Source: Alistipes sp.
GTDB lineage: Bacteria; Bacteroidota; Bacteroidia; Bacteroidales; Rikenellaceae
Assembly (NCBI GenBank): GCA_017623505.1
Contig: JAGAOZ010000006.1
Location: 1-64,000, forward strand
Length of the DNA: 64,000 nt
Reading direction: 5' to 3'
Shown here: positions 16,692-25,615 of the stretch, piece by piece
How positions within the stretch are numbered: the first letter of the stretch is position 1
Layout of the letters: each line of letters opens with the position of its first letter
Notes under the pieces: generated by a model
The model's input: the letters and a program-made list of their open reading frames with translations, nothing else
What the model was told of the DNA's origin: nothing
Database searches by the model: none
Made by a program: the position numbers and the translations under genes

Positions 16692-18068
16692 ATGAAACGC
16701 TCATACGCAGATATATTTTTGATTCTGTTCTTCCTGATTTTGGTTGCTGCAATCACTGTCGGCGGAACATATTACTCCGTTTCGAGTAATATCTTCGATG
16801 ATGACCAGCCCGCTCGTCCATCCTCGACAAAGATAAACATGGAGCGTATGGCATTAGTCGATAGCACTATCGATAATGCTATCTGTAATGGTGAGTTCCC
16901 AGGAGCGGTTGTCTGTGTTGTTAAGCGTGCTGACGATAATTGCTCTATGGGTGATGTGCTCTATCTTAAGGCGTACGGTAATCTTCAAACCGTAGCCGGC
17001 AAGGACCCTCAGACAGGCAAGCGTGTCAGCGAGTCTATACCTATGCGTAGTGACGCTGTGTTTGACTTGGCCTCTTTGACAAAGACTATGGGCACAACAC
17101 TTGCCTTTATGCGAGTGCTGGAGGAGGGAAAGGTTACTTTGAACAGTAAGGTTAAGGATTATATACCAGACTTCAATCCTTGGGATAGCATTGCACCTGC
17201 TAAGGATAGCAAGGTTGTTAATGCTGCACGTAAGCCGAAGCCTGTCGAGAGCCAGGATATAACCGTTGCGCATCTTTTGACACATACCTCGGGATTGCCT
17301 GCCGGTATATATATGCCTAAGTATATGAAACGCTTTGAGGATTATGATATTGAGGAGTTGAACCTCAAGGACTCCCTTATCCACTATATCACTCACGAGG
17401 AGCGTCGCTTGTTCCGCCCCGGTACGCGTGTATGTTACAGCTGTCTGAATTATGTCGTTTTGCAACATATTATCGAAAAAGTTACAGGTGAGTCGCTTGA
17501 TGATTATGCGTCAAGAACTATCTTCTCGCCTTTGCAGCTGCGTAATACGTGTTGGTATCCAACCAACGAGCCAATCCCTGAGGATAAGCTATCATTAATT
17601 GTCCCTACCGAGCTCCAAAATGACGGTACAGTCTTGCGTGGTCAGGTGCACGACCCTATTGCGCGCGTTTTGAATTATGGCGTATCGGGTAATGCAGGTC
17701 TTTACTCCAATGCCGAGGATTTGGCTGTTTTGTCCTCTATGATTATGAATCGCGGTATTGTCGGTGATGTACGAGTACTCTCCTCTGCGACAGTTGATGC
17801 TATGGTCCGTGTGCCGGAGCGTTATGCTGAGTCGGGCCGCACGTTGGGTTGGGATGGTCGCTATGATAGAGGTGGCAGCTATGGCGATTTGATGACCCCG
17901 GAGTTCGTTATCAGCCATACAGGTTATACAGGCACATCTGTTGCTATTGATATGCAGCGAGGTGTAGCTATTATTCTCCTTACCAACCGCGTACACCCTG
18001 TCGATAAGGGCTCAGTTAGCCGCACACGTAATGTAGTTGCTAATATTGTCATGTCAGCCATTGAATAG
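16692..18068 (+). CDS. Membrane-anchored beta-lactamase-family serine hydrolase
   Basis: A 458-residue protein with one N-terminal membrane helix (about 8-30, ADIFLILFFLILVAAITV), so the catalytic domain is probably periplasmic. It belongs to the class C beta-lactamase / DD-peptidase-like superfamily. The nucleophile motif is S128-LTK, and the third motif is HTG (409-411, HTGYTGT). The usual Tyr-x-Asn second motif is altered: the sequence reads Y249-S-C-L-N, placing Asn two residues late. It is more likely an esterase or peptidase on cell-wall material than a drug-degrading enzyme. dnaE follows 24 bases later. Confidence 0.85.
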   Translation: MKRSYADIFLILFFLILVAAITVGGTYYSVSSNIFDDDQPARPSSTKINMERMALVDSTIDNAICNGEFPGAVVCVVKRADDNCSMGDVLYLKAYGNLQTVAGKDPQTGKRVSESIPMRSDAVFDLASLTKTMGTTLAFMRVLEEGKVTLNSKVKDYIPDFNPWDSIAPAKDSKVVNAARKPKPVESQDITVAHLLTHTSGLPAGIYMPKYMKRFEDYDIEELNLKDSLIHYITHEERRLFRPGTRVCYSCLNYVVLQHIIEKVTGESLDDYASRTIFSPLQLRNTCWYPTNEPIPEDKLSLIVPTELQNDGTVLRGQVHDPIARVLNYGVSGNAGLYSNAEDLAVLSSMIMNRGIVGDVRVLSSATVDAMVRVPERYAESGRTLGWDGRYDRGGSYGDLMTPEFVISHTGYTGTSVAIDMQRGVAIILLTNRVHPVDKGSVSRTRNVVANIVMSAIE

Positions 18069-18092
18069 TCACAAGTTAATACCACACTTTAT

Positions 18093-21000
18093 ATGCACGA
18101 TTTTGTACATCTTCACGTTCACTCTCAATACTCTATCCTCGATGGTCAGGCAAGTATTCAACGCCTTGTAGATAAAGCTATCGACGACGGAATGCGTGGT
18201 ATTGCCTTGACGGACCATGGCAATATGTTTGGCGTCAAGGAGTTTTGGAACTATGTAAAGAAGAAGAATTGCGCACGCCGAGATAAACTCAAGCAGGTAA
18301 AAGCCCAGATTGAGGAGCTACAAGCGCAAGTTGATGGCTCAGAGGCTCCTACATCGGAGCAATTAGCTGAGTTGGCACAGCTCAAGTCACAATACGATGC
18401 TCTGCCTAAGGAGGATTTCAAGGCTATTATCGGCTGCGAGGTATATGTTGCACGTCGAGGTATGGCTCTCAAGGAGAGCAAGGTCGATCAGGGAGGTTAC
18501 CACCTAATCCTGCTTGCCAAGAACAAGACAGGCTACCGCAACCTCATTAAGTTGGTCTCTAAGGCGTGGACCGAGGGATTCTATATGCGTCCTCGTACCG
18601 ACCGTACGGAGCTTGCAAAATATCACGAGGGTCTTATTTGCTGCTCGGCGTGTCTGGGTGGTGAGATTCCTAAGCTCATTACATCCGGCGAGTTGGAGAA
18701 GGCTGAAGAGAGTGTTAAGTGGTATCAACAGACCTTTGGCGAGGATTACTATTTGGAACTCCAGCTCCATAAAGCAACTGTCGAGCGCGCCAACCACGAG
18801 GCGTATGAGCTTCAAAAGGTGGTCAATGATAAGCTAATTGAGTTCTCGGACCGTTTAGGTGTTAAGCTGGTCTGCACCAACGATGTTCACTTCGTAGACG
18901 AGGAGAATGCTGAGGCGCACGACCGTTTGATATGTCTATCAACAGGTAAGGATTTGGACGACCCGAAGCGTATGCTCTACTCTAAGCAGGAGTGGATGAA
19001 GACGCGTGCCGAGATGAATGCAATATTCGAGGATATTCCCGAAGCTCTGACAAATTCGGTTAAGATATGCGATAGTGTCGAAAGCTACTCTATCGACCAC
19101 TCCCCTATTATGCCGATGTTCGATATTCCTGAGTCATTCGGTACTGAGGAGTCTTATCGTGAGAAATATAGCGAACAGGATTTGTTCGATGAATTTACTC
19201 GTGATGAACACGGTAACGTAGTAATGAGCGAGGATGCCGCCTTACAGAAGATTGAGCGTCTGGGTGGCTACGATAAGTTATATCGTATCAAATTGGAGGC
19301 TGACTACCTGGCTAAACTCACCTTTGACGGAGCGAAGAGACGTTACGGTGACCCTCTCTCGGATGAGATTGCGGAGCTTTTGAAATTTGAGTTGCACATC
19401 ATGAAGACTATGGGTTTCCCGGGTTATTTCTTGATTGTGCAAGACTTTATCCGTGCGGCACGTGAGGAGTTGGATGTGTCGGTGGGTCCGGGCCGAGGTT
19501 CTGCGGCTGGCTCGGCGGTTGCATATTGCCTGGGTATTACTCAGATTGACCCTGTAAAATACGACTTGCTGTTTGAGCGTTTCCTGAATCCGGACCGTAT
19601 CTCTCTGCCCGATATTGATATTGACTTCGATGATGATGGTCGTGGTCGAGTTCTGAATTGGGTTACGCAGAAGTATGGCAAGGAGAAAGTGGCACATATT
19701 ATCACCTACGGTACTATGGCAGCCAAGATGGCCATCAAGGATGTTGCTCGCGTTCAGAAGTTGCCACTCAAAGAGTCTGACAGATTGTGTAAACTTGTTC
19801 CAGACCGTATTCAAGACCCTAACGATAAGGATAAGACGCTTAAGATTAATCTTAAAAACTCTATTGCTGCCGTTCCTGAGTTGAAGGCTGCTGAGGAGTC
19901 GTCGGACCCTATTATGAGTGATACTATTAAGTACGCCAAGATGTTGGAGGGAAATGTGCGTGGTACGGGTGTTCACGCCTGCGGTACTATCATCTGCCGT
20001 GACGATATTACCGATTGGGTGCCTGTCAGCACTGCCGACGATAAGGAGACGGGCGAGAAGATGCTTGTTACGCAATACGAAGGCTCTGTGATTGAGGATA
20101 CAGGTTTGATTAAGATGGACTTCTTGGGTCTTAAGACTCTATCTATCATTAAAGATGCTGTTGCCAATATCCGAACAACCAAGGGTATAAGTGTAGATAT
20201 TGACAGCATTGACATTGAGGACCCTGTAACATATAAGCTCTATCAGGAGGGCCGCACTATGGGTACGTTCCAATTTGAGTCCCCCGGTATGCAGAAGTAT
20301 TTGCGCGAGTTGAAGCCTACGACTTTTGAGGATTTGATTGCTATGAATGCTCTGTATCGTCCGGGTCCTATGGATTATATTCCAGACTTCATCGACCGTA
20401 AACATGGCCGTAAGCCTATTGTTTACGACATTGATGTTATGGAGAAGTACCTGAAGGATACATACGGCATTACTGTTTATCAAGAGCAGGTGATGCTTCT
20501 TTCGCGTCTGCTCGGTAACTTTACACGTGGTGAGTCTGATACCCTGCGTAAGGCGATGGGTAAGAAGATTAAGTCTAAGCTGGACGAGCTGAAGCCTAAG
20601 TTTATCAAGGGCGGTCAGGATAATGGTCACGCTCCCGAAGTCTTGGAGAAGATTTGGGGCGACTGGGAGAAGTTCGCTTCATACGCCTTTAATAAGTCAC
20701 ACGCTACATGCTACTCGTGGATTGCATACCAGACGGCATATTTGAAGGCAAACTACCCTTCGGAATATATGGCGGCGGTGTTGAGCCGTAACTTGGCTGA
20801 TATAAAGTCTATTACCGCATATATGACCGAGTGTAAGCACTTAGGTATACGAGTTCTCGGTCCAGATATTAACGAGTCGGTAGTCAATTTCTCGGCTAAT
20901 AAGGCGGGAGATATTCGCTTCGGTATGGCAGCAATTAAGGGCGTCGGCGAGGCGGCTGTAAACTCAATAATTGCTGAACGCGAGAAAGGTGGTCCGTTTA

Positions 21001-21932
21001 AGAATATATACGACTTTGTGGAGCGTGTAAACTTTAGCTTGGTAAATCGTAAGTGTCTTGAGAATATTGCCTATGCGGGAGGTTTCGACTCTATTATAGA
21101 CTTCCACCGCAGTAAGTTCTTTGCTGAGGATTTGCGAGGTAGTGGCGGTGTGGTCTTCTTGGAGCTTTTGATGCGCTATGGTCAGCGTGTGCAGCAAGAG
21201 CGTCAAAATGCACAACAGAGTCTGTTTGGCGGAGGTGAGGTTGTCGATATTCAACCGCCAACAATCCCTGTTGCCGAGGATTGGAACCAGCTTGCGGTAC
21301 TAAATAAGGAGCGCGAGGTTATCGGTCTGTATCTTTCGGCACACCCTTTGGATGAGTATAAGGTCGTTATCAACAATATGTGTAAGGCATCACTTACAGA
21401 CTTGAATGATTTGTCACAGTTTGAGGGTAAGGAGATAGCTGTTGCGGGAGTGGTTACCGCCGTTCAGGAACTTACAACCAAAACGGGCAAGAATTGGGGC
21501 AAATTCACGATGGAGGACTATGTGGGCTCGTATGAGTTTACCCTGTTTGGTAAGGATTATGAGTTGTTCAGGCAGTATCTGTTCCCTAACTACTTCCTCT
21601 TCGTTAAGGGTCGTGTTCAGCCGCGTCCTTATCGTGACAATGGCGAGTTGGAGTTCAAGATTCAATCAATGATACAGCTCTCCGAGGTGAGAGATACATT
21701 GATTAAAGATATTCATATTGCTATCGACTTGGAGGATATTACAGATAATACCATTGCGGAACTTGCAAAGGCTATTAAGGAGAATAAAGGCTCGACTGTT
21801 GTACGTCTTAACATAGTAAGCCGTCACGATGGAGTTGCAATAAATGCCTACTCACGCAAGTACAAAGTGGCTTTGACCTCCGAGTTGATTGATTACCTTG
21901 AGCAGAATAATATTAAATTTACATTATCATAA
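18093..21932 (+). CDS. dnaE: DNA polymerase III alpha subunit
   Basis: A 1279-residue replicative DNA polymerase. The N-terminal PHP domain begins HDFVHLHVHSQYSILDG. The polymerase core includes GPGRGSAAGS and the catalytic aspartates in LPDIDIDFDDDGR; YQEQVMLLSRLLG and SHATCYSWIAYQTAYLK follow. A helix-hairpin-helix region, then an OB fold (about 1050-1150), close the protein. It has 1279 residues against 1160 in E. coli, partly through an inserted coiled-coil (about 60-95) rich in Glu, Gln and Ala near the N-terminus. trxA begins 17 bases downstream, an arrangement that fits an operon. Confidence 0.97.
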   Translation: MHDFVHLHVHSQYSILDGQASIQRLVDKAIDDGMRGIALTDHGNMFGVKEFWNYVKKKNCARRDKLKQVKAQIEELQAQVDGSEAPTSEQLAELAQLKSQYDALPKEDFKAIIGCEVYVARRGMALKESKVDQGGYHLILLAKNKTGYRNLIKLVSKAWTEGFYMRPRTDRTELAKYHEGLICCSACLGGEIPKLITSGELEKAEESVKWYQQTFGEDYYLELQLHKATVERANHEAYELQKVVNDKLIEFSDRLGVKLVCTNDVHFVDEENAEAHDRLICLSTGKDLDDPKRMLYSKQEWMKTRAEMNAIFEDIPEALTNSVKICDSVESYSIDHSPIMPMFDIPESFGTEESYREKYSEQDLFDEFTRDEHGNVVMSEDAALQKIERLGGYDKLYRIKLEADYLAKLTFDGAKRRYGDPLSDEIAELLKFELHIMKTMGFPGYFLIVQDFIRAAREELDVSVGPGRGSAAGSAVAYCLGITQIDPVKYDLLFERFLNPDRISLPDIDIDFDDDGRGRVLNWVTQKYGKEKVAHIITYGTMAAKMAIKDVARVQKLPLKESDRLCKLVPDRIQDPNDKDKTLKINLKNSIAAVPELKAAEESSDPIMSDTIKYAKMLEGNVRGTGVHACGTIICRDDITDWVPVSTADDKETGEKMLVTQYEGSVIEDTGLIKMDFLGLKTLSIIKDAVANIRTTKGISVDIDSIDIEDPVTYKLYQEGRTMGTFQFESPGMQKYLRELKPTTFEDLIAMNALYRPGPMDYIPDFIDRKHGRKPIVYDIDVMEKYLKDTYGITVYQEQVMLLSRLLGNFTRGESDTLRKAMGKKIKSKLDELKPKFIKGGQDNGHAPEVLEKIWGDWEKFASYAFNKSHATCYSWIAYQTAYLKANYPSEYMAAVLSRNLADIKSITAYMTECKHLGIRVLGPDINESVVNFSANKAGDIRFGMAAIKGVGEAAVNSIIAEREKGGPFKNIYDFVERVNFSLVNRKCLENIAYAGGFDSIIDFHRSKFFAEDLRGSGGVVFLELLMRYGQRVQQERQNAQQSLFGGGEVVDIQPPTIPVAEDWNQLAVLNKEREVIGLYLSAHPLDEYKVVINNMCKASLTDLNDLSQFEGKEIAVAGVVTAVQELTTKTGKNWGKFTMEDYVGSYEFTLFGKDYELFRQYLFPNYFLFVKGRVQPRPYRDNGELEFKIQSMIQLSEVRDTLIKDIHIAIDLEDITDNTIAELAKAIKENKGSTVVRLNIVSRHDGVAINAYSRKYKVALTSELIDYLEQNNIKFTLS

Positions 21933-21949
21933 ATTAAACACGAAAAGTT

Positions 21950-22264
21950 ATGGCTTTAACAATTACAAATGAGAATTACGATGCTGTAATGGCATCTGGT
22001 CAGCCTGTCGTTATCGACTTTGGTGCTGAGTGGTGTGGTCCATGCCGTGCTATGGCTCCAATTATCGAGGAGTTGGCTGAGGAGTATGAGGGAAAAGTGT
22101 TGATTGCAACTTGCGATGTGGAGGAGGGCGATGAGATTGCTGCTCAGTATCGTGTTCGCAACGTCCCAACAGTTGTATTTATCAAGGATGGCGTTCAGGT
22201 TGATAAGAGCGTCGGTTCGGCAAGCAAGGAGGCTTTGAAGGCGAAGATTGATGCTTTGCTGTAA
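21950..22264 (+). CDS. trxA: Thioredoxin
   Basis: A 104-residue single-domain thioredoxin with the active site WCGPC in FGAEWCGPCRAMAP (about 27-35) and the cis-proline loop VRNVPTVVF. It lacks a signal peptide and so acts in the cytoplasm, reducing disulfides in enzymes such as ribonucleotide reductase. It is placed 17 bases after dnaE and is followed by a strong terminator. Confidence 0.96.
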   Translation: MALTITNENYDAVMASGQPVVIDFGAEWCGPCRAMAPIIEELAEEYEGKVLIATCDVEEGDEIAAQYRVRNVPTVVFIKDGVQVDKSVGSASKEALKAKIDALL

Positions 22265-22288
22265 GATGTCCCTGCGGTAGAAATGAAT

Positions 22289-22327
22289 AAGGGTGTGTCC
22301 AGTCGTTTTGAGGACACACCCTTTGTT
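22289..22327. terminator. Bidirectional terminator between trxA and htpG
   Basis: A perfect 12-bp stem, AAGGGTGTGTCC (22289-22300) and GGACACACCCTT (22312-22323), encloses an 11-base loop. T-rich bases follow on the plus side, and TTATTC follows on the minus side. It can serve both convergent genes. Confidence 0.85.
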
Positions 22328-22348
22328 ATTGGCAACTTGCTGTTGTCG

Positions 22349-24409
22349 CTATTTCTCGATGAGAGAGATGCTTCGCTGAATGAAATCGGTCAGATTCTTG
22401 CCCTTCAGCATACCGTTTGAGAGTAGAGCCAAGTCGATTATCTGTCTTACCAGACGGTTGTTGTTGCCAATCTCTGTAAGACGCTCGTTGCGCTCCTCTC
22501 TAAGGGTGAGAATCTTTCGGGATAGCTCCTCGCTCATCTGCTTCTCCTCAGGGGTGAAATCCTCCTCCTTCTTGTCTTTTACCGTCTCGTCAAATCGACG
22601 CTCCTCGGCCTCGGCAGCAGTTATCTTCTTTGTGATGCTCTTGAGCTTGTCGCCATACTCTCGCTCCACGTCACCCAAAATGTCGATGACCAATGGGTGG
22701 TTGCCATTGACAGCTATTGTGAAGTTGTCGGGCATCTGGCTGTAAAATTGGCTCATTCCGCCACCGCTCATCTTCGACATCTCCTTCATACGGCGCATAA
22801 ACTCATTCTGAGTAATTACCACAGGCGCATCATCTGCCGACATCGGCTCAAAGGCTATCGAGTATGTAATCTTGTCGTCCTTAGGCATCTGGCTCTCAAA
22901 TACAGGGCGCATAATCTCCTGCTGGGCCTCTGTAAGCGACATTGCTGTCTGCTCCTTCTTGCGAATCAGGTTGTCAATTACATCGCTATCTACTCTTACG
23001 AATCGTACATTCTGATTCTTCGACTCATAGTAGTTGATGTAGTGATTATCCAGAGGACCATTCATCTCAAGCACGTCGTAGCCCTTTGATTTCGCGCTCT
23101 CGACAAATGGGTGCTTGTCCACAGGGTCATCCACATAAAGCACGATGATATTATCATCTTTATCGGTCTGATTCTCCTTGATAATCTCTGTGTACTCTTT
23201 GGCTGTGAAATACTTATTCTCGGTATTCTTCCACAGCATAAACTCTTGAGCCTTCTCGGCAAACTTCTCGTCTGTCAAGATTCCATACTGGATAAATACC
23301 TTCAAATTGTCCCACTTTTGCTCATAGTCGGCACGCATTGTTGTAAACAACTCCTTGAGTCGGTCTGCCACCTTGCGAGTGATGTAGCCCGAAATCTTCT
23401 TTACGTTAGAGTCACTCTGCAAATAACTACGTGAGACGTTGAGTGGAATATCCGGCGAATCAATCACACCGTGCAGCAGAGTCAAATACTCCGGTACAAT
23501 ACCCTCCACCTGGTCTGTAACAAATACCTGATTGCAGTAGAGCTGAATCTTATTCTTTTGAATATCGAAGTTGTTGGTAATCTTTGGGAAGTAAAGTATT
23601 CCTGTCAGATTAAAAGGATAATCTATATTCATGTGGATATAGAACAAAGGCTCGTCGCTTGCAGGGTATAGCTCGCTGTAAAACTCCTTGTATTGCTCCT
23701 CGGTAATCTCTGTTGGTTTGAGTGTCCAAAGTGGTGTGGTGTTGTTAATGATGTTGTCCTTGTCGGTATCAACATAGCCTCCATCTTTCCACTCTTGTAC
23801 CTTGCCAAATGCGATAGGAATAGGCAGGAAGTGACAGTATTTCTTCAACAGCTCCTCGACCTTGCTCTTTTGGCAATATTCGCTGCAATCCTCGGCTATG
23901 TGCAGCACGATGGATGTTCCTCGCTCACGCGCCTGATCCAAAACCTCTAACTGATACTCAGGAGAGCCGTCGCAGCTCCAATGCACAGCCTTGCTACCCT
24001 CCTTGTATGATTGAGTGTATATCTCCACCTTGTCGGCAACCATAAACGATGAGTAGAAACCCAGACCGAAATGGCCGATTATGGCTTGGTCCTTGTACTT
24101 GGCCAAGAACTCCTCTGCGCCCGAAAAGGCTATTTGATTGATATATTTATCAATCTCCTCCTCGGTCATACCGATACCACGGTCGGTTACTGTAAGGGTT
24201 TTGTTGGCCTCATCTACGCTGACATGTATTGTCAAATCGCCCAACTCTCCTTTCATCTCGTTTTTAGCTGAGAGGGTTTTCAGCTTCTGTGTTGCATCAA
24301 CCGCATTGGAAATCAGCTCACGCAGAAATATCTCGTGGTCTGAATAGAGGAACTTTTTGATAACAGGAAATATATTCTCTGTTGTTACACCGATTTTTCC
24401 GTTTTTCAT
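22349..24409 (-). CDS. htpG: Molecular chaperone HtpG (Hsp90)
   Basis: A 686-residue bacterial Hsp90, longer than E. coli HtpG (624). The GHKL ATPase domain shows ELISNAVDAT (about 32-41), VTDRGIGMT and IGHFGLGFYSSFMVA. The middle domain has NVSRSYLQSD with the catalytic arginine region, and the C-terminal dimerisation domain (about 540-686) carries a charged insertion (DKKEEDFTPEEKQMSEEL). It is an ATP-driven cytoplasmic chaperone. The upstream region shows a sigma54-like element and a dyad, suggesting stress-dependent control. Confidence 0.96.
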   Translation of the reverse strand: MKNGKIGVTTENIFPVIKKFLYSDHEIFLRELISNAVDATQKLKTLSAKNEMKGELGDLTIHVSVDEANKTLTVTDRGIGMTEEEIDKYINQIAFSGAEEFLAKYKDQAIIGHFGLGFYSSFMVADKVEIYTQSYKEGSKAVHWSCDGSPEYQLEVLDQARERGTSIVLHIAEDCSEYCQKSKVEELLKKYCHFLPIPIAFGKVQEWKDGGYVDTDKDNIINNTTPLWTLKPTEITEEQYKEFYSELYPASDEPLFYIHMNIDYPFNLTGILYFPKITNNFDIQKNKIQLYCNQVFVTDQVEGIVPEYLTLLHGVIDSPDIPLNVSRSYLQSDSNVKKISGYITRKVADRLKELFTTMRADYEQKWDNLKVFIQYGILTDEKFAEKAQEFMLWKNTENKYFTAKEYTEIIKENQTDKDDNIIVLYVDDPVDKHPFVESAKSKGYDVLEMNGPLDNHYINYYESKNQNVRFVRVDSDVIDNLIRKKEQTAMSLTEAQQEIMRPVFESQMPKDDKITYSIAFEPMSADDAPVVITQNEFMRRMKEMSKMSGGGMSQFYSQMPDNFTIAVNGNHPLVIDILGDVEREYGDKLKSITKKITAAEAEERRFDETVKDKKEEDFTPEEKQMSEELSRKILTLREERNERLTEIGNNNRLVRQIIDLALLSNGMLKGKNLTDFIQRSISLIEK

Positions 24410-24446
24410 ACCTTATATATTTTTATTGATTATCTGCTTGTGATTA

Positions 24447-24488
24447 AACAAACTATGTGCCACCCTACCATGGTGTGTCAAAATGGCA
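24447..24488 (-). promoter_or_regulatory. Sigma54-like promoter and upstream dyad for htpG
   Basis: On the minus strand TGGCACATAGTTTGTT (24462-24447) resembles the -24/-12 consensus TGGCACnnnnnTTGC(A/T), with T in place of the final C. Upstream, TGCCA-TTT-TGACA (24488-24476) is an imperfect dyad that could bind an enhancer-binding protein. No TAnnTTTG box is seen here. The start would be near 24435, giving a leader of about 25 bases. This is an inference from pattern only. Confidence 0.4.
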
Positions 24489-24526
24489 TACTCAACATTG
24501 TTTTTATGACAAAACGGAGCTGTTTG

Positions 24527-25180
24527 TCACGCTTTGGGTGACTTTCTTGTCAAGGCGAGTGCTGCGAAGAGGAGTTGTGCCAAGTAATATGTAGACATAA
24601 TCCATATTGTAGCGTGTGGCACCGTGCCGATAAATCCGTATGCTATTATTGAATCAGACACGACAAACAGCAGAGCCGCAAGGATGTATATCGAGCGAAA
24701 TCTTCGTTGCTGAACTATTGCCGAGATGCCCATCAAGGCTATAATTACGCCATATAGACCGATGGCTATTGCCTCGACGCTGAACGTTAGATTGTATATT
24801 ATATACCCGATATATGCTGCTGCCGCCAAGGTAAATAGTGTCGCGCCAACAACTCTTTTGGGATTGATAGCTCTCGATGGAAAGAAATCTCCTATGTAGA
24901 ACAGATGAGCCAGAGCAAAGAATCCCACTTGTAGCAGAAAGACACCCTCCGAGCCGTAGTAGTCGCCCACGGTAGAGGCTAAGAGAGCCATAGGGATAAG
25001 TAACCCCGTTGTTTTACTAAATCGTAGCGTCAGTACTGCCAGCGTCAATGTTGGCAAAGCAATTATCCAACGCCATGTATCTTCTGTGATACATAGTGCT
25101 TGATAAAAGTAGATTGTAACAAATATGGCAAACACCGCAAGTGCCCCATATATCCAACCCTGTCTGCTACTCTTTGTCAT
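24527..25180 (-). CDS. YhhN-family membrane protein (lysoplasmalogenase-like)
   Basis: A 217-residue polytopic inner-membrane protein with about seven to eight hydrophobic helices and short loops. The pattern, including STVGDYYG near the third helix, FALAHLFYIGDF and VSDSIIAYGF, matches the YhhN/TMEM86 family, whose animal members hydrolyse the vinyl-ether bond of lysoplasmalogens. Plasmalogens occur in many anaerobes, so a lipid role is plausible but unproven. It is the last gene of the eight-gene minus-strand run, and its start overlaps the thioesterase end by 14 bases. Confidence 0.8.
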   Translation of the reverse strand: MTKSSRQGWIYGALAVFAIFVTIYFYQALCITEDTWRWIIALPTLTLAVLTLRFSKTTGLLIPMALLASTVGDYYGSEGVFLLQVGFFALAHLFYIGDFFPSRAINPKRVVGATLFTLAAAAYIGYIIYNLTFSVEAIAIGLYGVIIALMGISAIVQQRRFRSIYILAALLFVVSDSIIAYGFIGTVPHATIWIMSTYYLAQLLFAALALTRKSPKA

Positions 25181-25613
25181 TATCTTCGGTTAATCTGTTT
25201 TGAGCGATATATTCCTCCAATGCCTCCTGAAACCATGTGGGTATACGGCAAGGACGGCGGCTCTCCTTACTTATAAAGCCCAATACAACATAGCCCTTGT
25301 TAATCAACTTACCCGCCGGGTTGTATACCTCGGTATGTATGGTAAATCGTGCCGTAGGCATCTCCTCTAACAAGACACGGACGGTCAGCAGCTCGTCGTA
25401 AAACGCAGGGTAGATGTACTTACTATGCACCTCCAAGATAGGCGACATTATACCTCTTTGCTCAATCTCGGCGTATGTTATACCCATGTGGCGCAACCAC
25501 TCGGTGCGAGCCTTTTCGTATAGTACCACATAGTTTGAATGGTGCATCACACCCATTTGGTCTGTATCCTTATATGCTACTCGGAACTTATGTTCGTAGG
25601 ATAATATTGCCAT
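25167..25613 (-). CDS. Acyl-CoA thioesterase, 4HBT hotdog family
   Basis: A 148-residue single hotdog-fold protein. The catalytic loop YKDTDQMGVMHHSNYVVLYE (about 14-33), with Asp followed by the HxxY segment, is typical of the YbgC/4-hydroxybenzoyl-CoA thioesterase family, which hydrolyses acyl-CoA or acyl-ACP thioesters. The second half has the central beta strands (ARFTIHTEVYNPAGKLINKG). It is cytoplasmic. It starts 2 bases after the ribF-like gene and overlaps the YhhN gene, so it is translationally coupled. The substrate chain length is unknown. Confidence 0.88.
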   Translation of the reverse strand: MAILSYEHKFRVAYKDTDQMGVMHHSNYVVLYEKARTEWLRHMGITYAEIEQRGIMSPILEVHSKYIYPAFYDELLTVRVLLEEMPTARFTIHTEVYNPAGKLINKGYVVLGFISKESRRPCRIPTWFQEALEEYIAQNRLTEDNDKE

Positions 25614-25615
25614 AT

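Noticed and set aside
19278-20075. 265-codon minus-strand ORF inside dnaE
   Set aside because: It lies wholly opposite the well-conserved polymerase core, shows no promoter and its protein has no recognisable motif; it is a shadow of codon bias.
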